This document shows, piece after piece, positions 25,610 to 35,208 of a stretch of DNA of 64,000 bases; position 1 is the first letter of the stretch; each line of letters starts with the position of its first letter. The position numbers and the translations under genes are program-made. Source of the stretch: Caballeronia sp. SEWSISQ10-4 2 (lineage in GTDB: Bacteria > Pseudomonadota > Gammaproteobacteria > Burkholderiales > Burkholderiaceae); assembly GCF_030464885.1 (NCBI RefSeq), contig NZ_JALPRJ010000018.1, positions 62,001 through 126,000 of the forward strand, in the 5' to 3' direction. The notes below the pieces were generated by a model, which did no database searches, was not told where the DNA came from, and saw nothing but the letters and a program-made list of their open reading frames with translations.

Positions 25610-26494
25610 ATGAAGGCACCTGCTTTCGACTACGCTCGCCCCACAACATTCGACGAGGCATTCGCGCTGCTTGCGCGTCACGGTGACGATGCCCGCATCA
25701 TCGCAGGTGGCCAGACGCTGCTTGCCACGCTCAACATGCGGCTATCGGAACCCCGGGTTTTGGTCGATCTGAAGGATATTCGCGGGTTGCGCGGCATCTC
25801 GTTACAGCGCGGCCATGTGCGGATTGGAGCGTTGACGCGCCATAGCGAGATCGAAGATTCCGCGCTTGTCGCGCGCCATGTCCCGCTTCTCGCGCGTGCG
25901 GCTCCCCATGTCGCGCACCGCGCCATCCGCAATCGCGGCACGCTGGGCGGTTCGCTAGCCTACGCGGACCCCGCTGCGGAATGGCCAGCGTGCGCACTTG
26001 CACTCGATGCCACGATCCTTCTTAAGGGTGCTGGTGGCGAACGTCGCGTGAAGGCTTCCGACTTCTTTCTTGATCTATACACGACCGCCCTGCGTCCTGG
26101 AGAGGTCCTGACTGCGTGCGAATTTCCGCTGTCTTCGTCCACGGTCCGCGTGCATTTCAACGAACTGGTTCGACGCCATGGCGATTACGCAATCGTTGGT
26201 GTAGCCGCTCGCGTCGACATTGCGGAAGGCGTCATCCGGCACCCAAGACTGGCGTTCATGGGGACCGGTACCGTACCCATGCTTGCGACAGCAACGGCGG
26301 CATCGCTGGAGGGGGCGTCGCTGAATGATTTGAATGAAGCGCTTGGGCAGGCGACGCAGCGACTCCGTGAGGAACTGCAGCCGATAGCCGACCTTTACAA
26401 CACAGCGCCAACCAAACAGCATCTTGCGTGCGTCCTGTTGCGTCGCGCCGTCACCGATCTGTGCCGGTCCGCCGAAGGAGTCTGTCATGAATGA
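25610..26494 (+). CDS. Molybdenum hydroxylase FAD subunit (CoxM type)
   Basis: A 294-residue FAD subunit of the xanthine oxidase family. The FAD-binding signatures IIAGGQTLLATLNMRL and AIRNRGTLGGSLAYADPAAEWPA are intact. It lacks the [4Fe-4S] insert found in PaoB-type subunits. Start chosen at ATG 25610; the longer frame runs through coxG. It overlaps the small subunit gene by 8 bases. Confidence 0.92.
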   Translation: MKAPAFDYARPTTFDEAFALLARHGDDARIIAGGQTLLATLNMRLSEPRVLVDLKDIRGLRGISLQRGHVRIGALTRHSEIEDSALVARHVPLLARAAPHVAHRAIRNRGTLGGSLAYADPAAEWPACALALDATILLKGAGGERRVKASDFFLDLYTTALRPGEVLTACEFPLSSSTVRVHFNELVRRHGDYAIVGVAARVDIAEGVIRHPRLAFMGTGTVPMLATATAASLEGASLNDLNEALGQATQRLREELQPIADLYNTAPTKQHLACVLLRRAVTDLCRSAEGVCHE

Positions 26495-27059
26495 AACTGC
26501 CATGAATCAAACTGCCCCAAGCACGGACACAAGCACGGACACGCGATGGGTGACGATCACGGTCAATGGCACTGAACAACGCAAGCAGGTCGTGCCGCGC
26601 ACGCATCTGATCGATTTTCTGCGCGATGGCCTCGGGATGCGCACCGCGCGAGTCGGTTGCGAACACGGTGTCTGTGGCGCCTGCACGGTGCGGCTCGATG
26701 GCGATATCGTGCGTGGCTGTCTCGTTCTGGCGGTCCAGGCCGATGGGAGCGAGGTGGAAACCATCGACGCTGCGAGCGACCGGGGTGACCTGAGCGAATT
26801 GCAGCAGGCGTTTCACGCTCACAACGCGCTGCAATGCGGCTTCTGCACCTCGGGCATGTTATTTACCGCATCTGCTCTTCTGGAAGAACAGCCCGACGCG
26901 ACCCGTGCGCAGGTCCGCGAGTACATGTCCGGCAACTATTGCCGCTGTACGGGTTATCACGCGATTGTCGATGCGATCTGCGAGGTGCTGGAGGCACGGC
27001 GCGCGGCTGCGTCTTCGTTGGCGACCCCTATCGAGGAGACTGTCAATGGACCGACCTGA
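26487..27059 (+). CDS. Molybdenum hydroxylase [2Fe-2S] subunit (CoxS type)
   Basis: A 190-residue two-cluster iron-sulfur subunit: plant-type cluster motif GCEHGVCGACTV and the second cluster CGFCTSGM with YCRCTGY. It has an unusual Thr/Ser-rich N-terminal extension (STDTSTDT) with a 2x Asn-Glu-Thr-Ala start, and no signal peptide, so the complex is cytoplasmic. It transfers electrons from the molybdenum site to FAD. It overlaps coxL by 14 bases. Confidence 0.92.
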   Translation: MNETAMNQTAPSTDTSTDTRWVTITVNGTEQRKQVVPRTHLIDFLRDGLGMRTARVGCEHGVCGACTVRLDGDIVRGCLVLAVQADGSEVETIDAASDRGDLSELQQAFHAHNALQCGFCTSGMLFTASALLEEQPDATRAQVREYMSGNYCRCTGYHAIVDAICEVLEARRAAASSLATPIEETVNGPT

Positions 27060-29445
27060 CATTGCGCTCAAGCCCGCTGGCGGTCACGTCGATGGCACCG
27101 AGCAGCGCTATATCGGCGCCCCGGTCACGCGACCTACTGCACGGCGTCTGTTGCAGGGACGCGGTACGTACCTCGACGACGTCGTGGTGCCGCGCCTCGC
27201 GCACGCAGTGTATCTGCGTAGTCCGATGGCCCACGCCAGGATCGGCGCTATCGACGCGGAGGCTGCCCGTCGCATGCCGGGCGTGCTGGCGATTATCGAC
27301 GGCCGGCAGGTCGCCGAACTGTGTACTCCCTGGGTGGGAACGTTGAAGACGCTGGTCGGCATGAAGTCATCTCCGCAATATCCCCTCGCCCTCGATGTCG
27401 TGCGCTGGCAAGGGGAGCCAGTGCTCGCGGTAGTGGCTGAGAGCCGTCAGGAAGCGGAAGATGCGCTGCAGGCGATCGTGGTCGACTGGCAAGAGCTTCG
27501 GCCCGTCACGAACATGGAAACGGCGCTCGATCCCGAAACCCCCGTCATCCACTCCGAGCTGGGCGACAATCTCTGCTTTACGCGCACGATCGATAACGGC
27601 GCGGTGGACGATGCTTTCGCGCAAGCGGTCGTTACTGTCGAACAAACGTTCCGTTTCGGTCGGCACACTGGCGTGCCGCTGGAAACGCGAGCCATCCTCG
27701 CTGACTATGACCCGGCGGATCATCGGCTGACGGTTTATCAGTCTCACCAGGCGCCGCACAATCTACAGGATCTTTACGCCCACCATTTCGGCTTCGCAGA
27801 AAACGCCGTGAGAGTCATCTGCAAGGATGTAGGCGGATCATTCGGCATCAAGCTGCATACCTATCCCGACGACTTCGCCACGGTCGCGCTCTCTATTTTG
27901 CTCAAGCGGCCAGTGAAGTACGTCGCGGATCGACTTGAGTCGTTCGTGAGCGACATTCATGCACGCGAGCATGTTGTCAAGGGTCGCATTGCCATGTCCG
28001 AGGCGGGAAAGATTCTTGCGTTCGATATCGACGACCTGACCGGTATTGGGCCGTTCTCTGTCTACCCGCGTACGAGTGTGACCGAAGGGAATCAAGTCAT
28101 TACCGTGATTGGCGGACCGTACACGCACGAATCGTATCGCGCGCGTTTGCGGGTTGTGTTCCAGAACAAGGTGCCCACGAGTCAGTACCGTGGCGTTGGT
28201 TTGCCCGTGGCCTGTGCGGTGACCGAAGGTTTGATAGACGAGGGCGCGCGGCGCCTCGGAATAGACCCACTCGAGATTCGCCGGCGCAATGTCGTGCCCG
28301 ACGACGCTTATCCGTTCGTCGGCGCGGCGGGTATTCGCATGGAAGGTCTGTCGCATCAACAATGCATTGCGAAACTCGAAAAGCTGATGGACTACGCGGG
28401 ACTGCGCGAAGAGCAGACGGCGTTGCGCAGCCAGGGAATTTGTCGCGGCATCGGGCTTGCCGTATTGATCGAAATGACCAATCCGGGCGCGATTTTCTAC
28501 GGCACGGGCGGCGCGCGTATTTCAGGTCAGGACGGCGCGACTGTAAGGCTTGATTCGAGCGGATCGCTCACCTGTATGGTCGGTGTCGGGGAGCAAGGGC
28601 AGGGCACAGAAACGATCTTCGCCCAGATCCTGGCGGATGCGGTGGGCGCCCCGATGGACAGCGTGCGCATTATCACTGGAGATACCGCGGTCACACCATA
28701 TGGCGCCGGGACGTGGGCGTCGCGGGGCGCGGGTATTGGCGGGGAAGCCGTATTGCAGGCGGGACTAGCGCTGCGCGGCAACATCCGGAGGTTCGCGGCG
28801 CAGATACTTGATCGCGAGGTCGCATCGCTCGACATCAGTGATGGCTCGATCATCGACAAAGAGAGTCACGAAGTGCTTAGCACTCTGGCGGCACTTGCGC
28901 ACATTGCTTATTTCAGACCCGACACCTTGCCGCTTGGCGCGCTGCCAGACCTCATGGTCACCCGCCAGTATTCGCAAAACGGCCAGCCGTTTCTGTTTAC
29001 AAACGGCGTGCAGGCGTCGTACGTGGAAGTTGATGTGGAGACGGGTACGGTAACGCTGCTCAAACACTGGGCGGTGGGAGACTGCGGCCGGGTTCTCAAC
29101 CCCATGCTCGTCGACGAACAGATGCGCGGCGGCATTGTCCAGGGTATTGGCGGCGCATTGTTCGAAGAGTGCCTGTACGACGACAGCGGCTTACTAAGAA
29201 ACGGCAGCATGGCGGATTATCTCGTACCGATGGCGGCCGAGTTGCCGGACATTGTTATCGCGCATGTGGAGACACCTACGCAGACCTCGACACTTGGAGC
29301 CAAGGGCACCGGCGAAGCCGGGACCGCCGGGGCGCCGGCGGCTATCATGAATGCAATCAACGACGCGTTGTCGCCCCTGGGAAAGAGCGTGACTTCGCAC
29401 CCGATCACGCCCGAAAAAATACTTCGCGCAATGGGCGTCGTCTAG
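27046..29445 (+). CDS. Molybdenum hydroxylase large subunit (CoxL/XdhB-like)
   Basis: A 799-residue molybdopterin cytosine dinucleotide-type subunit. Seen: GAPVTRPTARRLLQGRGTYLDD at the N-terminus, DVGGSFGIK, YRGVGLPVACAVTEG, GEQGQGTET and the catalytic Glu in GTGEAGTAG near the C-terminus. It lacks the form I CO dehydrogenase signature (VAYRCSFR), so it hydroxylates an organic substrate, likely a heterocycle or aldehyde. ATG 27046 follows GGAG; the upstream extension overlaps coxS. Its place after the Rieske/PyrDK block and before a porin and transporter argues for one pathway. Confidence 0.92.
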   Translation: MDRPDIALKPAGGHVDGTEQRYIGAPVTRPTARRLLQGRGTYLDDVVVPRLAHAVYLRSPMAHARIGAIDAEAARRMPGVLAIIDGRQVAELCTPWVGTLKTLVGMKSSPQYPLALDVVRWQGEPVLAVVAESRQEAEDALQAIVVDWQELRPVTNMETALDPETPVIHSELGDNLCFTRTIDNGAVDDAFAQAVVTVEQTFRFGRHTGVPLETRAILADYDPADHRLTVYQSHQAPHNLQDLYAHHFGFAENAVRVICKDVGGSFGIKLHTYPDDFATVALSILLKRPVKYVADRLESFVSDIHAREHVVKGRIAMSEAGKILAFDIDDLTGIGPFSVYPRTSVTEGNQVITVIGGPYTHESYRARLRVVFQNKVPTSQYRGVGLPVACAVTEGLIDEGARRLGIDPLEIRRRNVVPDDAYPFVGAAGIRMEGLSHQQCIAKLEKLMDYAGLREEQTALRSQGICRGIGLAVLIEMTNPGAIFYGTGGARISGQDGATVRLDSSGSLTCMVGVGEQGQGTETIFAQILADAVGAPMDSVRIITGDTAVTPYGAGTWASRGAGIGGEAVLQAGLALRGNIRRFAAQILDREVASLDISDGSIIDKESHEVLSTLAALAHIAYFRPDTLPLGALPDLMVTRQYSQNGQPFLFTNGVQASYVEVDVETGTVTLLKHWAVGDCGRVLNPMLVDEQMRGGIVQGIGGALFEECLYDDSGLLRNGSMADYLVPMAAELPDIVIAHVETPTQTSTLGAKGTGEAGTAGAPAAIMNAINDALSPLGKSVTSHPITPEKILRAMGVV

Positions 29446-29571
29446 GTTACCAAGACGCGGATAAGCGAGCGTGAAGTGTGGATCATCGGCGCGATGCCGA
29501 GGCCGGAACTCGTCCGGTTGCTTCGCTACGATCCGAAAATATTTCCGAGTGGAGCTCCTTGATTCGCACAC

Positions 29572-29625
29572 TTTCGACAAATTTTCCGTTTAGCGCTTGA
29601 CACGAAAATTTGTCGAAACAAGAAT
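29572..29625 (+). promoter_or_regulatory. Porin promoter with a perfect 14-bp inverted repeat
   Basis: TTTCGACAAATTTT (29572-29585) and its exact complement AAAATTTGTCGAAA (29605-29618) flank a 19-base centre that contains TTGACA (29597-29602); AAGAAT follows at 29620-29625 with a 17-base spacer. The -35 is thus trapped between two operator arms. The same TTGACA-N17-AAGAAT core lies upstream of the Rieske operon. The 315-base gap 29446-29760 holds nothing else that I can identify. Confidence 0.55.
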
Positions 29626-29760
29626 GTCATTCATTATTCGACGATTCGCAGATGTTCGTCAACCGCACAAGCTCAGGGACGCCTGAGCGTTAGCGATCGA
29701 TAAAAATGTAACAAGTAATTAGGTATCCGAATTATTTAAATTCCTCTAGGAAACCGAGAC

Positions 29761-30891
29761 ATGACTCAAATCAAATCCACGGTATTTGGTGTCGCGCTTG
29801 CGGCCGCGACGGCGCCCATGTTTGCTTTGGCCCAGTCGAGCGTGACGCTTTATGGCGCGATAGACAACGGCATCACATATATATCCAATGCAGGAGGCAA
29901 GTCGCAGATCAAAATGGACGACAGCACTTTACTCGGCGACCGCTGGGGACTGAAGGGAAAGGAAGATCTTGGCGGTGGTCTGGCGGCGATCTTCCAGTTG
30001 GAAAACGGCTTTTCCGTCAATAACGGGGCAACCTACGGTACGCAGTTTGGCCGCCAGGCGTACGTCGGTCTTGATAGCCACTGGGGCAAACTGACCATGG
30101 GGCGTCAGTATGACTTTTCGCGTGACTACATGTCGCCGTACGGCACCGACGGATGGTGGTTGTCCGGCTATGGCGTCCATCAGGGCGATCTCGACCGCGA
30201 AGTTTTCGGCCGGTTCAGCAACTCGGTGAAGTACGAAAGCCCAGACCTGAAGGGCTTCAAGTTCGGCGGGATGTATTCGTTCAGCAATACAGCGGGTGAC
30301 TTCCACGACGGTAGCGGCTGGAGCGTCGGCGGCAAGTACGGAAATGGGCCATTCAGTGCCGCGGTGACGTACACGTATCTTGCCAAGACGACCATAGACC
30401 CCTACGCGCTCCTTGGCGTGCATACGCTCATGGGACAGAGCACCGTCACGATCGCGAACGGGCAGGCCACGGATCCGTATGGTGACGATTCTTTCGGCCT
30501 GACATCGCTCGGAACACTGGGGGTTGGAGCGCAGTACAAGTTTGGTCCGGTTTCGGTGATCGGCAATTTCACCGATACACGGCTCAAGGGCATCGGGGCA
30601 ACCGAGGGGGCTTCGGCTTCGCTGCTCGTTTATGAACTAGGCAGCCTATGGCAAATCACGCCATCATGGATGGTGGGCGCAAGCTATCAACATAGCAAAC
30701 TTGAATCAAACGCCTGGAACGAGGTTGCGGTTGCAATCGATTACACCTTGTCCAAGCGCACCTTTGTCTACCTAACGGGCGATTACCTTCGCGCCTCTGC
30801 GAACGTGGACCCGGTGATTGGCGCGAGTTTCACGCCGTCGCGCAGTAATACCCAGGCGCTCGCGAGGCTCGCGCTTGTCCATGAATTTTAA
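29761..30891 (+). CDS. Gram-negative general porin (OmpC family)
   Basis: A 376-residue outer-membrane porin with a signal peptide (residues 1-24, cleavage after MFALA) and the start QSSVTLYGAIDNGITY, then SRWGLKG-like DRWGLKGKEDLGGGLAAIFQLE and a C-terminal aromatic residue (LALVHEF), all features of Burkholderiaceae porins. Located between the CoxL gene and a transporter, it probably lets the pathway substrate enter. A short fragment of a related porin is found at 32406. Confidence 0.92.
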   Translation: MTQIKSTVFGVALAAATAPMFALAQSSVTLYGAIDNGITYISNAGGKSQIKMDDSTLLGDRWGLKGKEDLGGGLAAIFQLENGFSVNNGATYGTQFGRQAYVGLDSHWGKLTMGRQYDFSRDYMSPYGTDGWWLSGYGVHQGDLDREVFGRFSNSVKYESPDLKGFKFGGMYSFSNTAGDFHDGSGWSVGGKYGNGPFSAAVTYTYLAKTTIDPYALLGVHTLMGQSTVTIANGQATDPYGDDSFGLTSLGTLGVGAQYKFGPVSVIGNFTDTRLKGIGATEGASASLLVYELGSLWQITPSWMVGASYQHSKLESNAWNEVAVAIDYTLSKRTFVYLTGDYLRASANVDPVIGASFTPSRSNTQALARLALVHEF

Positions 30892-30912
30892 TCGCGTCCG
30901 TCGAATCTCTCC

Positions 30913-30927
30913 GGCTCGCAGCGAGCC
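30913..30927 (+). terminator. Weak hairpin after the porin
   Basis: GGCTCG and CGAGCC are exact complements with a 3-base loop, 22 bases after the porin stop. There is no T-run, so it is a weak candidate terminator or only an attenuating hairpin. Confidence 0.25.
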
Positions 30928-30972
30928 CGGCAAATCCCCGGCAATCGATCATCGACACTTTGAAGGTGTAAC

Positions 30973-32325
30973 GTGACTACCCTCATACCGCAAGAAGCGC
31001 ACGTGCCCGCCAGAACGACCTATCTTGTCCTATTCCTTTGCTGGCTGGCGATATTATCCGAAGGTTATGACCTTGGCGTCATGGGAACGATCATTCCCGC
31101 GCTACTGAAAGACCCGGTATGGCATCTTTCGCCACTTGCAATTGGAACGATGGGCAGCGCAGCATTGCTCGGGACACTGTTCGGCGCTTATTTTTTTGGC
31201 ATGCTAAGTGACTTGATGGGACGCAAACGCGTGATGATTGCTTGCGTCATCGTTTTCTCCCTTTCTATGCTTGCCGCAGCGGGGGCGCCCACACCGTCGA
31301 TCTTCTCGGTCATTCGTTTGATCGGTGGGCTAGGATTGGGCGGCGTGATTTCTGCGGCGGCGACGTTGACGGTGGAATATTCACCCGCAAAGAGCAAGAA
31401 CATCAACTTCGCGTTGATGTATTCGGGTTATTCGCTTGGCGCGCTCGTTTCCGCGCTGGTCGGGATTGCATTCATGCAGGCATACGGCTGGCGGACAATC
31501 GTTGCGGTTGGCTTTTTGCCGATCGTATTTGTTCCGTTCATGATGCTCTGGCTTCCAGAATCCCTGGATTTTCTGGTGGCGAAAAGGCGTATGGAGGAAG
31601 CAGGTGCGTTGGCGAACCGTCTTGGCGTGTCGTTGGAATGGGCGGTGAACAATCGGCGTATGGTTGATCACAAAGTGGGTGCACGGGATGTAGTCATCGC
31701 ACTATTCAATCGCAAGATGGCTAGCACCACCGTGCTTGTGTGGATCACCGAATTCATGGCGATCCTCGTGATCTACGGCTTGGGGATATGGCTTCCGCAG
31801 ATCATGCGGAAATCGGGCTATGACCTGGGCTCAAGTTTGTTGTTTCTGATCGTGTTCAGTCTAGCTTCGGCGATCGGCGGCCTTTTCTTAGGCAGGATAT
31901 CGGACCGCTTTGGTGCACAAAAAACGATAGGTGTGTGGTTTCTTGTCGGTGCGCTTGCAATTGCAGGTTTGTCGATGAAGAACTCCCTTGTGGTGAACTA
32001 TGTACTGGTAGCGCTAGCCGGGTTCGGTACCGTCTCCGCGGGCTTGATCTTCTTGGGCTTCATTCCGTCCCTCTATCCGCTGCACGCCAGTACAACGGCG
32101 ACTGGGTGGGCCGTCGGATTCGGCCGCTTAGGCGCGATGGCGGGGCCGCTAGTCGGAGGCTTGGTGGCAAGTCTTGATATCGGCGTGTTCTGGACCTTCA
32201 TGATTTTTGCGAGCGCGGCACTGCTCGCGTCCATCTGCATCCTCGCGATTCCTGACAAGGCTCCAAGGATGACGACCGGGAGTGCCGGAGGCGATGCCCC
32301 TTCAGCGCGTAAGGTAGCCAACTGA
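30973..32325 (+). CDS. MFS aromatic-acid:H+ symporter (AAHS type)
   Basis: A 450-residue transporter with 12 predicted spans. The family marker SEGYDLGVMGTIIPALL in the first span and the GxxxDRxGRR-like FGMLSDLMGRKRVM loop place it among AAHS-type (PcaK/BenK) symporters. GTG start. It follows the porin and probably carries the pathway substrate across the inner membrane. The specificity within this group cannot be read from sequence. Confidence 0.9.
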   Translation: MTTLIPQEAHVPARTTYLVLFLCWLAILSEGYDLGVMGTIIPALLKDPVWHLSPLAIGTMGSAALLGTLFGAYFFGMLSDLMGRKRVMIACVIVFSLSMLAAAGAPTPSIFSVIRLIGGLGLGGVISAAATLTVEYSPAKSKNINFALMYSGYSLGALVSALVGIAFMQAYGWRTIVAVGFLPIVFVPFMMLWLPESLDFLVAKRRMEEAGALANRLGVSLEWAVNNRRMVDHKVGARDVVIALFNRKMASTTVLVWITEFMAILVIYGLGIWLPQIMRKSGYDLGSSLLFLIVFSLASAIGGLFLGRISDRFGAQKTIGVWFLVGALAIAGLSMKNSLVVNYVLVALAGFGTVSAGLIFLGFIPSLYPLHASTTATGWAVGFGRLGAMAGPLVGGLVASLDIGVFWTFMIFASAALLASICILAIPDKAPRMTTGSAGGDAPSARKVAN

Positions 32326-32405
32326 GTGCGTCACGGCAGCGATTCATTGAAAAGAGTCTGATGGGCGCCTGCGCGATCGCAGCACGTCTGCTGTCGATTT
32401 CCGTG

Positions 32406-32474
32406 CATAAACTCGGCAACCTGCGGGACATCACGCCGTCGTGGATGGTCGGCGTTCGTTACCAACCTGGTTGA
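32406..32474 (+). pseudogene. Fragment of a second porin gene
   Basis: The frame reads [18 protein letters not shown], closely matching [18 protein letters not shown] in the porin encoded at 29761. It is flanked by unrelated sequence and ends in a stop after 22 codons. It is a small relic of a duplicated or replaced porin between the transporter and the chemoreceptor. Confidence 0.65.
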
Positions 32475-32502
32475 GTACAAATCGAACACGGGAAGGCGGT
32501 AT

Positions 32503-34095
32503 ATGAGACACATCTCGGCAGAGCAGGCAATCGACCGGAACGACCTGTTCATCTTGCGGACTGACCTGGAGGGGAACTTAACCTATGCAAACGAGGCGTA
32601 CGCACGGGCGCTTGGCTACAAGATCGAACAAATCGTTGGTCAGCCATACGCGCGGCTGGTGCCCCCAGATATGCCGAAGGCCGCTTTTGTCGACGTCAGA
32701 GAAACGATCGAAGCAGGTCGACGCTGGGAGGGTGTGACCGTAAATCTGTGTGGCGACGGAAGCCGGTTGTGGACCGTGACCAGCGTTACCCCTTGTTGGC
32801 ACGAGGGACGCCTGACGGGGTTCACCTCGCTGCGCACATACGCAGATGCACAGATGATCGCAGAGACCGAGAGAATCTATCAGGTGCTGAGCGGTCCCGA
32901 CCGCGTTCGTTATACAGTGAAACAGGGGCAGTTGATTCGTGTCGGTCTTGTAGCTCGATGGCTCGGAAAGGTCGCTTCCGGGGTCGGGACATTGAGGGAA
33001 TTTGCGGCACCGATTGGCGTGCTACTTCTTTTCGCTCTAGCATTAATTGTCTTGTCTAATGCCGGCGATGATGCACCTCGTCGCATGGCATTGTCGTACG
33101 CGGTTGCGCTCGCATGGGGATCGTTCGCAGGCGCCGTGTTTTTAACAATATGGTTCTCACGGGCAACGGTACGGGACGTGATCGCTCCGCTGGGACGTAC
33201 TGTTGATTACCTGCATCAGTTCGCCTCGGGTGACCTATCCAGCGACGTTGCACTCAGCGGCCGTGGCGTGTATGTGCAGCTCGCACGGGCGTTAAACCTT
33301 ACGCGTGCGAGCTTGAGCCTGATCGTCGATACCATCGGACGCGGAGCGGGTGAGCTAGCTGCTGCAACTGACCAGGTTGCGTCCGGAAATGCCGACTTGT
33401 CACGTCGGACCGAGCGTGCTGCAGTTGCGTTGCAGGCGGCGGCGATCGAAATGCAGGAGTTGACGCAGGCGGTTAATCAAAACGCCGAGCATGCCGGCGA
33501 AGTTGCGCGGATTGCTACCAGCACGGCGGAACTGGCACGTGAAGGGGGTCAACGCATGACATACGCCGTTGATGCGATCAGAACGGCCGCTGAGAGCTCA
33601 AGGAAGATCGCGGAGATAACGGGCATGATTGATGGCATAGCTGCCCAGACCAATATTCTTGCGATCAACGCGGCGATAGAAGCAGCGCGTGCAGGACAGC
33701 AGGGTCGGGGTTTCGCTGTGGTCGCAGCCGAGGTCCGCGTGTTATCTCAGAGGGCAGCGTCGGCAGCCGGGGATATAGCGGCGCTTGTCGCTCTTTCGGT
33801 CGAGCAAGTGGAACAGGGCGAGAGGCGCGTCGAAGAGGCCGGAGAGAGCACACGGTCGATTTCGGATTCGGCGCGACGTGTTGACCAATTGATGGCGGAA
33901 ATGTCTGCAGCATCGGCGAGTCAGAGTCAAAGCTTACAGCGCATAAGCGCTGCAGTTGCAGCGATGGATGTTGATTTGCAACAGAACGCTGCACTGGTCG
34001 AACAGGCCGCCGCCGCCGGGCAGTCGCTCAGCGAGCAGTCGGCATTGTTTGCGTCAACGGTGGGTATCTTTCAGCTCGCTTCGCGCGCCAACTGA
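32503..34095 (+). CDS. PAS-domain chemoreceptor (methyl-accepting, Aer-like)
   Basis: A 530-residue chemotaxis transducer: cytoplasmic PAS domain (about 12-120, [20 protein letters not shown]), two close membrane spans (about 170-190 and 203-222), then HAMP-like and signalling domains. The hairpin tip [28 protein letters not shown] and [13 protein letters not shown] are intact, as is the helical body. It has no large periplasmic sensor, so it probably senses redox or metabolism (as Aer does). ATG 32503 follows GGAAGG. Its position suggests it guides the cell towards the pathway substrate. Confidence 0.9.
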   Translation: MRHISAEQAIDRNDLFILRTDLEGNLTYANEAYARALGYKIEQIVGQPYARLVPPDMPKAAFVDVRETIEAGRRWEGVTVNLCGDGSRLWTVTSVTPCWHEGRLTGFTSLRTYADAQMIAETERIYQVLSGPDRVRYTVKQGQLIRVGLVARWLGKVASGVGTLREFAAPIGVLLLFALALIVLSNAGDDAPRRMALSYAVALAWGSFAGAVFLTIWFSRATVRDVIAPLGRTVDYLHQFASGDLSSDVALSGRGVYVQLARALNLTRASLSLIVDTIGRGAGELAAATDQVASGNADLSRRTERAAVALQAAAIEMQELTQAVNQNAEHAGEVARIATSTAELAREGGQRMTYAVDAIRTAAESSRKIAEITGMIDGIAAQTNILAINAAIEAARAGQQGRGFAVVAAEVRVLSQRAASAAGDIAALVALSVEQVEQGERRVEEAGESTRSISDSARRVDQLMAEMSAASASQSQSLQRISAAVAAMDVDLQQNAALVEQAAAAGQSLSEQSALFASTVGIFQLASRAN

Positions 34096-34235
34096 TCAGC
34101 ATGCCGCGTGCTACCCGTGTTGCGGCGCGCCGCATTCACCCGGCGGTCCAATCTCCCGCTGAATTGTCGCCTTAGCATCGGATCGTCTAGTCTAAAATTC
34201 TCCCGAGCTTCGATTGATTCTGGCAACGTCAGCCC

Positions 34236-34703
34236 TCAGCCACCGGGTGGCCATTGTGCGAGGGTGGCGGGAATATGCTGAGCAAGATGATCGATCAGCG
34301 TTCGGACCGAGGGCAACATGCCTCGCCGCGTGGCGTAGGTCAAATGGATGTTCAATCCTGGCATGCTCCAATCCTTGGCGACGTGCACTAGCGCCCCTTC
34401 TTGCAGACTCAGCAGAGCGACGCGGAGGGGCAATAGCGCTACGCCTGCACCTCCCAGGGCGGCCTGGTACTGAGTCGTTACGTCTGAGCACAGCAGGCGA
34501 GGACGCGTGGACATCCGTGCAGGTCGCGCGTCCACACGGGTCAGCGTCCATACCTGCTCAGGACCACCTCGCAGCGCACCGATCGTATCGAAGCGCGTGA
34601 ACTGTTCCGGCTGTTCTATAGCGGGTCTTCCTCCGAGGTAAGCCGGTGCAGCAGTCAGGATAAGACGAGCGGGTGTATGCGGATCCTGTGAAACACAGGT
34701 CAT
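34236..34703 (-). pseudogene. C-terminal half of a LysR-family regulator
   Basis: 156 codons match the LysR co-inducer domain (LILTAAPAYLGGRPA, GGAGVALLPLRVALLSLQEGALVHV, PSVRTLIDHLAQHI). The DNA-binding N-terminus and about half of the domain are missing upstream (34704 on), where sequence turns to intron and IS debris. It cannot bind DNA. Confidence 0.75.
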
Positions 34704-34769
34704 TGCAGGAAATCCTGATCACCGCGATAACGTGCTGACCGCTCAGGAAAAATTGGCAAATAAAAAGAT

Positions 34770-35152
34770 AATGATATGTGTCTCAAGGTGCTTGGGCGAG
34801 AAGCTGGTGCTCGACCTATGAAATTGGCCAGACGGCGCCCGCTGAATATTGGCACCCGCTACTACCTGAAACGCGGTTGGAGCAAAGTTGCATTGATGAA
34901 TCTGAACAAGTTTCAATGTCGGTGCTGAAAGGCCACTATGTCCACTTTGGCATCAGTGGGAACTATGAGCGCCCCTGCCATATCAGGTCGCACGCATTTG
35001 GAGTAAATGGTTGTCGCAAAAGTAGAACGCTCCATGCCATGGGTTGCCGTCACGAAGTACTCAGCCCATTTCCGTTACCGCAGCGTCGCATTGCCCATCG
35101 TTACTCTAAATCGTGGGCGAATCTGCATGATGGCGAACCGGATGCCTTAGTT
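34770..35152 (+). mobile_element. Decayed group II intron maturase remnant
   Basis: The frame around 34920 reads VLKGHYVHFGISGNYER, then (shifted) VARIWSKWLSQK, then LSPFPLPQRRIAHRYS, which are the C-terminal motifs of group II intron reverse transcriptase/maturase proteins (LxGHYAYFGITGN..., WxKWLSRRS, FPLPxPRIVH). At least one frameshift and a stop are present, and the reverse-transcriptase core is missing, so it is inert. Confidence 0.7.
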
Positions 35153-35208
35153 GGACACTGTCACGTTAAAGCGTTTGCGACGCATTGGCGGAGAGGATGC
35201 GCATATGC

